Source of the DNA: JBBRLG01 sp038231495
GTDB taxonomy: Bacteria; Planctomycetota; Planctomycetia; Gemmatales; Gemmataceae
Assembly (NCBI GenBank): GCA_038231495.1
Contig: JBBRLG010000351.1
Location: 1 to 8,042, forward strand
Direction: 5' to 3'
Length of the DNA: 8,042 nt
Position 1 is the stretch's first letter; each line of letters opens with the position of its first letter. Below, piece after piece: positions 1-5,670 of this stretch. The notes under the pieces are model-generated. The model did not search any database. It was not told the DNA's origin and saw nothing but the letters and a program-made list of their open reading frames with translations. The position numbers were made by a program, and so were the translations under genes.

Positions 1-68
1 CCAGCGGCAATCCAACCGGCACCGACAAGAAATACCGCCGCCATCAGGAAAAACACTCTTTTCCTCAT
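1..68 (-). CDS. Exported protein of unknown function, N-terminus only (partial)
   Basis: The gene runs off the left edge, so only about 22 residues are visible. They begin MRKRVFFLMAAVFLVGAGW and form a clear signal peptide or membrane anchor: a basic N-terminus (RKR) followed by a hydrophobic stretch. The start is supported by an AGGAGA Shine-Dalgarno about 7 nt upstream. A copy of the promoter-like motif shared with the sigma and HMA genes sits about 65 nt upstream of the ATG, so this gene probably belongs to the same ECF regulon. The mature protein is not visible and no function can be assigned. Confidence 0.75.
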   Translation of the reverse strand, partial: MRKRVFFLMAAVFLVGAGWIAA

Positions 69-133
69 GTGGGATTCTCCTCTTCCTGTGTTCCTTTATG
101 AGCCGTGCAGAGTCTTCCTGCGAGCGATCAATA

Positions 134-164
134 CTTGGTCGAACGAAGGGACGGTTTCTTACAG
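134..164 (-). promoter_or_regulatory. Putative ECF promoter, third copy, upstream of the left-edge exported gene
   Basis: On the minus strand this reads CTGTAA-N17-CGACCAAG. It matches the motif before the sigma gene (GTGTAA-N17-CGACTAAC) at 11 of 14 positions with exactly the same 17-nt spacer. It lies in the intergenic gap after the six-helix membrane gene, and its -10-like part is 65 nt from the ATG, nearly the same distance as in the HMA copy (64 nt). It is weaker than the other two copies. Confidence 0.6.
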
Positions 165-171
165 GTCATTT

Positions 172-831
172 TCAAGAATAGGGCAAATCCGTGGCGCTCC
201 AGTGGCGGAAGATCGACCGGCACACAAGATGGGTAGGCAGGTAAACCAGGGCGGGGTAGACAAGCATTATCAGGGTCAGCCACAACCCTGGGGCCATCAT
301 GGTTTGCGGATGTTCCCCGCTTGGCCCGAAGACACCGTTGAGGGCACGAACCGGATCGGTGAACAAGAAGCAGATCGGCAGAACCACCCAAGTCAGCACG
401 GTTTGAGCGATCCAGGCACGACCGTCATAACCGAGACGCCAGACCGTCCACAAGAGAAGAAACGGCAACCAGCCGTGGTAAAGGGAAAGCGTGCGAATTA
501 CCAGAGGGATTTCGGGGCGGAACATATAGTGTGTCCACCGGGTCAGGAAGTACCCGGTGAGCAGCCGAGTCAGGAAATCCGCCAACCAGATCAGGGACGG
601 CAAGAGGACGGCCACCGACTGCATACTCGCCAGGAAGCGGCTCTGGCACCACAGGGCCGCTACCGTCAGGAGAAGTGCAATGTCGCAAAGCCAGAGGAAA
701 TTGGCGGGTCCGTAGAAACTCCAGTAGTACGGCACGAGGACAGCGACGAACAGGGTATAGGCAATTCTAAGAAACAAGGGAATCTCCCGGCGCTGAGATG
801 ATGGCCGTGAGGATTCCCGGTCTTGTTCCAT
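172..831 (-). CDS. Six-helix integral membrane protein, function unknown
   Basis: The 219-residue protein has a charged N-terminal tail (about 1-16) and six probable membrane helices near residues 18-37, 44-62, 70-92, 109-127, 137-155 and 181-204. Aromatic-rich segments stand out, including a YYWSFYGP stretch near residue 35, a LASMQ segment near 67 and a SLYHGWLPFLLLW segment near 110. The pattern resembles a conserved family usually annotated only as membrane-associated protein; that is recollection, not a search. A modest AGAGGG Shine-Dalgarno precedes the ATG. It sits 67 nt after the small lipoprotein gene and is probably the last gene of the operon that starts with the HMA gene, because a new promoter-like motif follows it. 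The frame is intact, unlike two of its upstream neighbours. No catalytic motif is visible. Confidence 0.85.
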   Translation of the reverse strand: MEQDRESSRPSSQRREIPLFLRIAYTLFVAVLVPYYWSFYGPANFLWLCDIALLLTVAALWCQSRFLASMQSVAVLLPSLIWLADFLTRLLTGYFLTRWTHYMFRPEIPLVIRTLSLYHGWLPFLLLWTVWRLGYDGRAWIAQTVLTWVVLPICFLFTDPVRALNGVFGPSGEHPQTMMAPGLWLTLIMLVYPALVYLPTHLVCRSIFRHWSATDLPYS

Positions 832-898
832 CTGGTCCCTCTGGCGAGCGGGCCGAAGTCATGATCTCCACAAACTGCGGAGTTTTGGTCTAATGGTG

Positions 899-1063
899 TC
901 ACCCGAACCGGCAAGAAGGGCTGTCTCCACTCGTTTGCTCGAACGCATTCGCCTCTCCCTTGCGGGAGTGCGCCTGCCCGGTTTGACAGCCGGGTAGAGC
1001 AATGCCGACAGCCAGGGCGATGATGCCCAGCATGACCGCACCAATCCATGAGAACTTCTTCAT
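899..1063 (-). CDS. Small lipoprotein-like protein (54 aa)
   Basis: The reading frame starts at an ATG preceded by GGGGGAAG at a good Shine-Dalgarno distance. It encodes MKKFSWIGAVMLGIIALAVG followed by IALPGCQTG. The hydrophobic segment ending in LPGC is a plausible lipobox with the lipidated cysteine at residue 26, so the mature peptide would be only about 29 residues, polar and basic, ending SPSCRFG. A longer in-frame ORF extends upstream to 1129, but it lacks a comparable ribosome site and would bury the signal peptide. The terminal TGA is followed by CAC CAT TAG, so readthrough would add only three residues (X-His-His). It lies between the interrupted membrane gene and the six-helix gene with gaps of 69 and 67 nt. 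Function is not recognised; metal sensing or binding at the envelope is a guess from context. Confidence 0.7.
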   Translation of the reverse strand: MKKFSWIGAVMLGIIALAVGIALPGCQTGQAHSRKGEANAFEQTSGDSPSCRFG

Positions 1064-1132
1064 CGAGACTTCCCCCGTAAAGCAGGGCCATCCCTGACCC
1101 TGGTGCTGGTGCTGACCGTTGACAAGCACGAC

Positions 1133-1594
1133 TCACTTGGGCGATCCGGCGATCCATCCCAGGAGCCATCCGTAGGCGACATGGCCGATCAAGGAACCCA
1201 TCGCCGCCATCACGCTGCCACTGAAGAAACCAGCCCCCATCATCGGCATCACGGCGACCTGGGCCAGAAGCCAGAGGACGACTCCCCAGGTGATCCCTTT
1301 CACCGCAGGTTTCCCCGGCAAGATGCCGTAGAGCAGGAAGGCGTAGATCAGCGGGAATATCACCGTGCCGTTGGCGACGTGCATGACCATCCCGGCCCAT
1401 TAGTTGTCGCCCAGCATCGAGCCGAGCATCTTGGCAATGTCCATCGGATGGCCCAACATCATCGGGGCCACGAGGTACATCATCATCGTGATCGCCACGG
1501 TGCCGACGAAGCCACCCAGGATGGACCGGGAAATGCTCGGCCCTTTGCAGCACGTCAAGCCCTGCTCCTTGGTGCGTTTTGATATAGTTGCCAT
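1133..1594 (-). pseudogene. Small multi-pass membrane protein interrupted by an in-frame TAA
   Basis: Two open segments in the same frame (1400-1594 and 1133-1390) are separated only by a TAA codon at 1400-1402 and a few sense codons. Joined, they give about 153 residues with four membrane helices: one in the first part (GGFVGTVAITMMMYLVAPMM) and three in the second. They read as one protein of the DUF6789/YagU-like small membrane protein type, by resemblance only. The N-terminus carries a double cysteine (LTCCKG). A strong AGGAGG Shine-Dalgarno precedes the first ATG, but none precedes the ATG of the second part, which argues against two separate genes. A frameshift is excluded because both halves share the frame. 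The interruption may be a nonsense mutation, a sequencing error or, less likely, two independently translated halves. Confidence 0.7.
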
Positions 1595-1663
1595 GACAGT
1601 CCTCCTCTCGTGTAAATCATGGGTGAGTTGGAAAAATGCCTCATCAAAACCGGCTATCGTGCC

Positions 1664-1861
1664 TCAGCCTGTTTTCGTTGGCCTCGGCTCCAACCGCTCC
1701 GTCTCTTGCCACTGGTTACGAATCTCTTCCCGAAGAATAACCACGTCTTCGGGCGCTTCGATTCCCAACCGAACCTGACCGCCTTTCAATGCCAGCACCG
1801 TCAGCACGATGCCTTCGCCAAAGTGAATCCTCTCTCCCTTCTTGCGGCTGAGGACCAACAT
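1664..1861 (-). CDS. csrA: Carbon storage regulator CsrA
   Basis: This 65-residue protein starts MLVLSRKKGERI, the diagnostic N-terminus of CsrA, and continues with the usual beta strands (IVLTVLALKGGQVRLGIEAPEDV) and the helix beginning ILREEI. Arg6 and the GIEAP/R region around residues 31-45, which form the RNA-binding surface in the family, are present. CsrA is a homodimer that binds GGA motifs in mRNA leaders and changes translation or stability. The start has an AAGGAA ribosome site. The gene lies 57 nt after the HMA gene and 69 nt before the interrupted membrane gene, all on the minus strand, so it is probably co-transcribed with them. The AGGAGG-type ribosome site of the next gene contains the GGA that CsrA proteins recognise, so local control is possible but unproven. 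Confidence 0.95.
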   Translation of the reverse strand: MLVLSRKKGERIHFGEGIVLTVLALKGGQVRLGIEAPEDVVILREEIRNQWQETERLEPRPTKTG

Positions 1862-1918
1862 GATGCTTCCTTTCGGTTGTGGTCAGGCGACGACCGGCGG
1901 GTGCGACCCCTTGAGCCG

Positions 1919-2299
1919 CTACTGCACGACCTTGCCGCCAAAGCCTGCATCTTCCAGTGCCTTGAGCATGGCCTTTTCGTCGTACCTGGCGGCGTCCGCC
2001 GTGACGATTACTTGCTTCGTGTGGAAATTAATCTGAGCCTGCCTTACCCACGGTAAGGACGTGAGTGCTTTGCGCACTCCCGCTGGACAGCTCACGGGTC
2101 AGGTCATGCCGGTGACGGCGATTGTGACCTGCTTCGTCTTGTCGGCCTTCTCTGCCGAGGTCAGTTCTGACGCAGCCTGTGGCCGCGCGTCTGCCGTGCT
2201 GGTCGGGGTCTTCTGCACGCTGCTTGAAGGCCACGACGAGCAACCGCTGACGAGGCCAATGGCCCCCACGACCCCGATAACGAAAAATCGCTGGAACAC
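1919..2299 (-). CDS. HMA-domain lipoprotein with in-frame TGA at the metal-binding cysteine (selenoprotein candidate)
   Basis: Translation begins at a GTG with AAGGAG 7 nt upstream. The first part is a lipoprotein signal (MFQRFFVIGVVGAIGLVSGC, lipidated cysteine at residue 20), then a Ser/Thr/Ala-rich linker, then KQVTIAVTGMT. At codon 67 (2099-2101) comes TGA, followed in the same frame by PVSCPAGVRKAL and a complete remainder of an HMA fold (beta-alpha-beta-beta-alpha-beta) ending GFGGKVVQ and TAG. The whole is 126 residues if TGA is decoded. The TGA replaces the first cysteine of GMTCxxxC, with Cys71 as partner. HMA domains bind soft metals such as Cu or Hg through these two residues. Read as an ordinary stop, the product would be a 66-residue lipoprotein lacking the metal site. 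Selenocysteine needs the SelA-D machinery, which is not visible here; a TGC/TGT to TGA mutation is the alternative. Confidence 0.75.
2063..2079 (-). promoter_or_regulatory. Possible bacterial SECIS hairpin downstream of the TGA codon
   Basis: In the mRNA, GAGUGC-GCAAA-GCACUC forms a perfect 6-bp stem with a 5-nt loop beginning with G; it can extend outward by about three more pairs past one G-A mismatch. The loop starts 26 nt after the UGA, inside the spacing usual for bacterial SECIS elements, which are hairpins read by SelB with a G among the first loop bases. The sequence next to the UGA (CGUGAG) can also pair with CUCACG at the hairpin base, an alternative fold. Short hairpins are common, so alone this is weak evidence. 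Confidence 0.45.
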
Positions 2300-2306
2300 C
2301 AGGCTT

Positions 2307-2312
2307 CTCCTT
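2307..2312 (-). promoter_or_regulatory. Ribosome binding site fixing the GTG start of the HMA gene
   Basis: AAGGAG lies 7 nt before the GTG at 2297-2299. No ATG in this frame is better placed, and starting here gives a complete lipoprotein signal peptide. Confidence 0.7.
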
Positions 2313-2363
2313 TCGATCTAAACTCTTGATTCCGCTTGCTTGGGCTGCCCCTGCCACCTGGAA

Positions 2364-2394
2364 GTTAGTCGCTGGAGATGCGAGTTCATTACAC
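2364..2394 (-). promoter_or_regulatory. Putative ECF promoter upstream of the HMA operon
   Basis: On the minus strand this reads GTGTAA-N17-CGACTAAC. All 14 defined bases and the spacer length are identical to the copy before the sigma gene, while the 17-nt spacers are unrelated in sequence. That is what is expected of a -35/-10 pair rather than a duplicated segment. The -10-like part lies 64 nt before the GTG start of the HMA gene and after the end of the anti-sigma gene. Confidence 0.75.
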
Positions 2395-2416
2395 TGCCAG
2401 GAGGAATCAGGCCCGG

Positions 2417-2668
2417 TCAGGTTTTCAAGGACCGCTTGATGCGGTCACGGGCCTCCGGGGAAAGGCCAGTGCTTGTAGCTGTTTCTGTCTCCTCGAAGGC
2501 CATCAGGTAATGTTGGGCGGCGTCTTTCAGGAAGAGCATCTGCTTCCGAAACCGAGAGCAGAACCCGCACATGAGCAGGTGGACTCGGACCTGGAGGCGC
2601 TGCATGAACGGCAGTTTCCTGTCCAGCGATTCCGAAACCAGGCGGCTGACATCTTTACACGAGAGCAT
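2417..2668 (-). CDS. Zinc-finger (zf-HC2/ZAS) anti-sigma factor
   Basis: This 83-residue protein begins MLSCKDVSRLVSESLDR and contains VHLLMCGFC near residue 29, the H-x3-C-x2-C signature of zinc-binding anti-sigma domains; together with Cys4 it can complete a zinc site. Such proteins hold their partner ECF sigma factor inactive until a redox, metal or envelope signal releases it. No membrane helix is seen, so it is probably a soluble sensor, as expected for thiol- or metal-responsive ZAS proteins. Its ATG lies two bases after the sigma stop codon, and its ribosome site (GAGGA) lies inside the end of the sigma gene, so the two are translationally coupled. A longer in-frame start at 2710 would overlap the sigma gene and lacks support. 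Confidence 0.85.
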   Translation of the reverse strand: MLSCKDVSRLVSESLDRKLPFMQRLQVRVHLLMCGFCSRFRKQMLFLKDAAQHYLMAFEETETATSTGLSPEARDRIKRSLKT

Positions 2669-2670
2669 GG

Positions 2671-3264
2671 TCAATCCTCTTTGGTGTTGAACCAGTTGAT
2701 TTCGAGACAACGCCGAAGGCCCATTCTGGCCCGATACAGCAGCACGCCGAGGTTTCCCGGCGTGACCTTCAGCGCTTCACAAACCTCCTCCGTGGGTAGT
2801 TCATCCATCTCTCGAAGCGAGAAGACTGTACGCAACCGTTGGGGAAGGTTCTCCAGGCAGTGCCGAAAGGCTTCCCAAAACTCTTTCGCTTCCAGCGCTT
2901 CGCTCGGATCGGCGGGCCATTTCGCAGGTTTGACTTGCCACCACCCGCTTTTGTCGAACAGTTCTTCGCCCATCTCACTGGAGGAGTTGACGGCGCTGGC
3001 CGGTCGTTCCCGTTTCTGTCGCCGCAGGTGGTCGATCATCTTGTGCTTCAAAATCCCGACGAACCAAGTGCGCTCGGCGGATCGCCCGGAGAAGTTCTTC
3101 TCGGCTCGGAGTGCGGCCAGGAAGGTTTCCTGCACCATGTCCTCGGCGACCGTCCGATTTCCCAGGCGAGAATGCGCATAGCGGAACAGAAAATCTCCGT
3201 GCTGATCGACCCAGGTGGCGGGATCGGGCTTGCGGCTGGGGCTTTCAAGCTGTTTGTCGCTCAT
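2671..3264 (-). CDS. ECF-type RNA polymerase sigma factor
   Basis: This 197-residue protein has the two-domain architecture of ECF sigma factors. Region 2 spans about residues 18-88 and includes FRYAHSRLGNRTVAEDMVQETFLAAL and the DNA-contacting helix (RTWFVGILKHKMIDHLRRQKRE). Region 4 spans about 128-188 (LPQRLRTVFSLREMDELPTEEVCEALKVTPGNLGVLLYRARMGLRRCL), with the helix-turn-helix recognising the -35 element. The linker is longer than usual and tryptophan-rich (SGWWQVKPAKWPADPSEAL). The C-terminus (CLEINWF) recalls the subgroup named TIGR02943, by memory only. AAGGA precedes the ATG at 7 nt. It is paired with the anti-sigma gene immediately downstream. A motif about 92 nt upstream is identical to one before the HMA operon, so autoregulation is likely. 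Confidence 0.93.
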   Translation of the reverse strand: MSDKQLESPSRKPDPATWVDQHGDFLFRYAHSRLGNRTVAEDMVQETFLAALRAEKNFSGRSAERTWFVGILKHKMIDHLRRQKRERPASAVNSSSEMGEELFDKSGWWQVKPAKWPADPSEALEAKEFWEAFRHCLENLPQRLRTVFSLREMDELPTEEVCEALKVTPGNLGVLLYRARMGLRRCLEINWFNTKED

Positions 3265-3355
3265 CGGTTCGTCCTTGCCCGAAGGATTCGTTTGGGTTCA
3301 CCCTGGTCGGTTCATGCCGCTATCCTCGGCAGCAGCGATGCGGAAACCGTTGTCC

Positions 3356-3386
3356 GTTAGTCGGACGAAGGTTGTGATTGTTACAC
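3356..3386 (-). promoter_or_regulatory. Putative autoregulatory ECF promoter of the sigma/anti-sigma pair
   Basis: On the minus strand this reads GTGTAA-N17-CGACTAAC, about 92 nt upstream of the sigma ATG. It is the same motif and spacing found before the HMA operon and, with three changes, before the left-edge exported gene. TGTAA-type -35 and CGA/CGT-type -10 elements are typical of ECF promoters. Assigning it to this sigma factor is inferred from its position before the sigma gene. Confidence 0.75.
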
Positions 3387-3442
3387 GGAATTAGGCGGAA
3401 ATCGGCGAATGTGGGTCGTAGAGAGCCGCCCTCAGCATCGCC

Positions 3443-3478
3443 GGAAAATCAAAGGGGTCGGGAAAATCAAAGGGGTCG
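3443..3478. repeat. Perfect tandem duplication of an 18-bp unit
   Basis: The unit GGAAAATCAAAGGGGTCG occurs twice head to tail without mismatch. The second copy runs directly into the left arm of the palindrome that follows, so the palindrome's flank appears to have been duplicated. Confidence 0.9.
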
Positions 3479-3509
3479 GGAGTCATTAAAATGTGACTCC
3501 CGACCCCTT
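3470..3509. repeat. REP-like palindrome with 16-bp arms
   Basis: AAGGGGTCGGGAGTCA (3470-3485) and its exact reverse complement (3494-3509) flank an 8-nt AT-rich loop. The sequence type recalls the GGGGTCGGGAGTC palindromes seen repeatedly in planctomycete genomes, possibly associated with REP-associated tyrosine transposases; this is recollection. On the minus strand the stem is followed by TTTGATTTT, so it could also terminate transcription from the YyaL-like gene. No transposase gene lies beside it. Confidence 0.8.
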
Positions 3510-3660
3510 CTGGTTCCCCGTATTCAAAACCAGCCTGCGTGATTTAGCAGCATAGTGCGCATGAAAATGGATTGCCTTGCGCGTACACACACAAGCAATC
3601 GAATCACCCACCGTGACTTGTTGGCCCCGCTCCGATACGGTCGCGGTTCGTTGAAAGACC
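3510..3660. other. Non-coding stretch with no gene seen
   Basis: Together with 3265-3509 this makes a gap of about 400 bases without a gene. The part from 3510 to 3660 holds only a weak imperfect inverted repeat (GATTGC and GCAATC arms near 3570-3600). No convincing ORF or promoter was found. Confidence 0.5.
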
Positions 3661-5646
3661 TCATTTCTCCTTCTTCTGCGCGTCCAAATACAACCCCAGC
3701 GCGTCGAGCATCGTCGTCAGCCGCGTCGGATTCGACTTCATCGTGGCGGCCATGGCCTTGAACGTCTTTTCCGCCTGCTCCTTGTATTTGTCGTCACCCG
3801 TCTTGACCCACAGCCGCACGAGGTTGCGGGCCGCGATGCTGTTGGCCGACGGCTGTGCGCCGTCGTACTGGTCCTTGGCGCGGGCGAACAACTTCTCGTG
3901 ATCGCTTGAAGTATAGAAGAACGCCCCGGCCTTGGCGTCGGCGTAGTATTTGATCATCGTGTCGGTCAGGGTTTTCGCTTCTTCCAACCAACGCTTGTCG
4001 CCGGTCACGTCGTGTAAACACAGCAAACCGTGGACGAGGAAGGCGTAATCGTCGAGGTAGGCGTTGAGACGGGCTTCGGGCTTCTGGCCGGGGGCGGCAC
4101 CGTAGGTGCGTAACAGCCGGCCGTCCTTGCTGCGCAGGTTTTTCAGCACGAAGTCGGCGGCTTTTTCCGCCATCTGAATTGCCTTCTTGTCGTCGAGCGC
4201 CTGGCCCGCCAGTGCCGCGCCGGCGATCATCTCGCCGTTCCAGGCGGTCAAGATTTTCGTGTCGAGGAACGGGCGCGGCCGCTTGGCCCGCACGTCGAAC
4301 AGCTTTTGCCGCGGTATCGCGAGCTTGGCGTCGAGTTGGTCTCCGGTCAAATTCAGATCGGTCGCGCGCGCGGCCAGAGACCGCGGCAGCGTCAATATGT
4401 GGTATTTCGACTCGAAATTAGGCGCTTCATTCAGGCCGTAGACCGTTTTGAACAACTTGGCCTCGTCCTTGTCGGTCAGGACGGCTTCGAGGTCCTTGTC
4501 GATCCAGACGTAGAACTTGCCCTCCTCGCCCTCCGAGTCGGCGTCGAGTGCCGAGTAGAAGCCGCCGTCGGGTGCAGTCATTTCCCGGCCCACGAAGGCG
4601 AGCGTCTGTTGCAGGACGCGCTGGTACTGCGGGTTCTTGGTCTCCCGGTAGGCGCGGGCGTAGACCTCGCACAGTTGGGCGTTGTCGTAAAGCATCTTCT
4701 CGAAGTGCGGCACCGTCCAGGTGCGTTCGGTGCTGTAGCGGTGGAAGCCGCCGCCGAGTTGGTCGTAGATGCCGCCGCGGGCCATGCGGTCCAGCGTCGT
4801 CTGCACCAGCTCGTCGATTTCCTTCGATTTACCGCGGGCCGCCTCGGCTTGCAACAAGTGCAGGTACGGCGGGATCGGGAACTTGGTGCCCCGGAACTTC
4901 TTCGCCGGGTTGCCGAAACCGCCGTACTCCTTGTCGAATTCGTCCTTCAGCGCGTCCACCGCGCCGGTAACCAGGTCGCGGTCCAATTCCACCAGGGCCA
5001 GGCCGCGCGCGTCGCCGCGCAGGGCGATGTTCGTGGCCTTCGCCACCTCCTCGGCCTGCTTTTCCAGGCCGTCGGGCTTTTCGGTTTGCGCTTCCTTCAC
5101 CGCCTTGAGGATGCTCTTGAAACCGTGAACCGTCTTGCCGTCGATCTCGCGGTCGTCCGGCGGCCAATAGGTGCCGCCGATGATCGGCTTGCCTTCGGCG
5201 GTGAGGAACATCGACAGCGGCCAGCCGCCGTTGATGTCCATGACGTTCAGGGCGGTCATATAAATGTGATCGACGTCGGGCCGTTCCTCGCGGTCCACCT
5301 TGATGCACACGAAGTTCGCGTTGAGGAGTTTGGCCACCTCGTCGTTGCTGAACGACTCACGCTCCATGACATGGCACCAATGGCACGAACTGTAGCCGAT
5401 GGAAAGGAAGACGAGTTTGCCGTCCTTCTTGGCCTTCGCGAACGCCTCGTCGCCCCAGGGGTACCAATCGACGGGGTTGTGGGCGTGTTGCAACAGGTAG
5501 GGGCTGATCTCGCGCGCGAGACGGTTGGTGTGCTTTTCCTTGGCCAAGGGGTCCGGCTTGGGCTTGTCGTCCGCGAAGCCGAGGGCGGCCAGCGCCAGCA
5601 GCGCGCCCAGGGGCAAGAGGGTCCGCAGACGGGGGCCGTTCATCAT
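3661..5646 (-). CDS. Exported YyaL/DUF255-family thioredoxin-domain protein
   Basis: This 661-residue protein has a signal peptide (about 1-25, ending LGFA before DDKPKP). It is followed by the characteristic family opening NRLAREISPYLLQHAHNPVDWYPW and a thioredoxin-like domain with the CxxC motif SSCHWCHVM (Cys88, Cys91). The NGGWPLSMFLTAEGKPIIGGTYWPP segment is also hallmark sequence. The rest resembles the alpha/alpha six-hairpin fold of this family (bacterial YyaL, animal SPATA20). The length is normal for the family, which is usually cytosolic, so the signal peptide is notable. The ATG pair at the start is preceded by GAGG at 8 nt. It lies 103 nt downstream of the DsbD-alpha-like gene on the same strand, across a long hairpin. 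The biochemical activity of the family is not settled; a redox or sugar-processing role is inferred from the fold. Confidence 0.93.
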   Translation of the reverse strand: MMNGPRLRTLLPLGALLALAALGFADDKPKPDPLAKEKHTNRLAREISPYLLQHAHNPVDWYPWGDEAFAKAKKDGKLVFLSIGYSSCHWCHVMERESFSNDEVAKLLNANFVCIKVDREERPDVDHIYMTALNVMDINGGWPLSMFLTAEGKPIIGGTYWPPDDREIDGKTVHGFKSILKAVKEAQTEKPDGLEKQAEEVAKATNIALRGDARGLALVELDRDLVTGAVDALKDEFDKEYGGFGNPAKKFRGTKFPIPPYLHLLQAEAARGKSKEIDELVQTTLDRMARGGIYDQLGGGFHRYSTERTWTVPHFEKMLYDNAQLCEVYARAYRETKNPQYQRVLQQTLAFVGREMTAPDGGFYSALDADSEGEEGKFYVWIDKDLEAVLTDKDEAKLFKTVYGLNEAPNFESKYHILTLPRSLAARATDLNLTGDQLDAKLAIPRQKLFDVRAKRPRPFLDTKILTAWNGEMIAGAALAGQALDDKKAIQMAEKAADFVLKNLRSKDGRLLRTYGAAPGQKPEARLNAYLDDYAFLVHGLLCLHDVTGDKRWLEEAKTLTDTMIKYYADAKAGAFFYTSSDHEKLFARAKDQYDGAQPSANSIAARNLVRLWVKTGDDKYKEQAEKTFKAMAATMKSNPTRLTTMLDALGLYLDAQKKEK

Positions 5647-5670
5647 GGGTGCATCCTCGCGAAGGAGACA

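Noticed and set aside
67..801. A 244-codon open frame on the plus strand
   Set aside because: Antisense to the six-helix membrane gene; its translation is low-complexity and polar with no recognisable domain.
1400..1402. Recoding of the TAA in the split membrane gene
   Set aside because: No known bacterial system inserts an amino acid at UAA in a programmed way like Sec; both halves are in one frame, so a frameshift is also excluded.
666..1553. A 295-codon minus-strand frame spanning several small genes
   Set aside because: It overlaps three better supported genes in another frame, and its Arg/Gly/His-rich product has no family features.
2042..2058. Perfect hairpin CCUUACC-GUG-GGUAAGG in the HMA mRNA considered as the SECIS element
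   Set aside because: Its loop starts about 48 nt after the UGA, farther than the usual bacterial range; the hairpin at 2063-2079 fits better.
3443..3509. CRISPR array
   Set aside because: Only two directly adjacent copies of an 18-bp unit without spacers, and no cas genes nearby.
4012..4042. A plus-strand GTGTAA-N17-CGAGGAAG resembling the ECF motif
   Set aside because: It lies inside the YyaL-like coding region, points against no gene start and matches the -10 part poorly.
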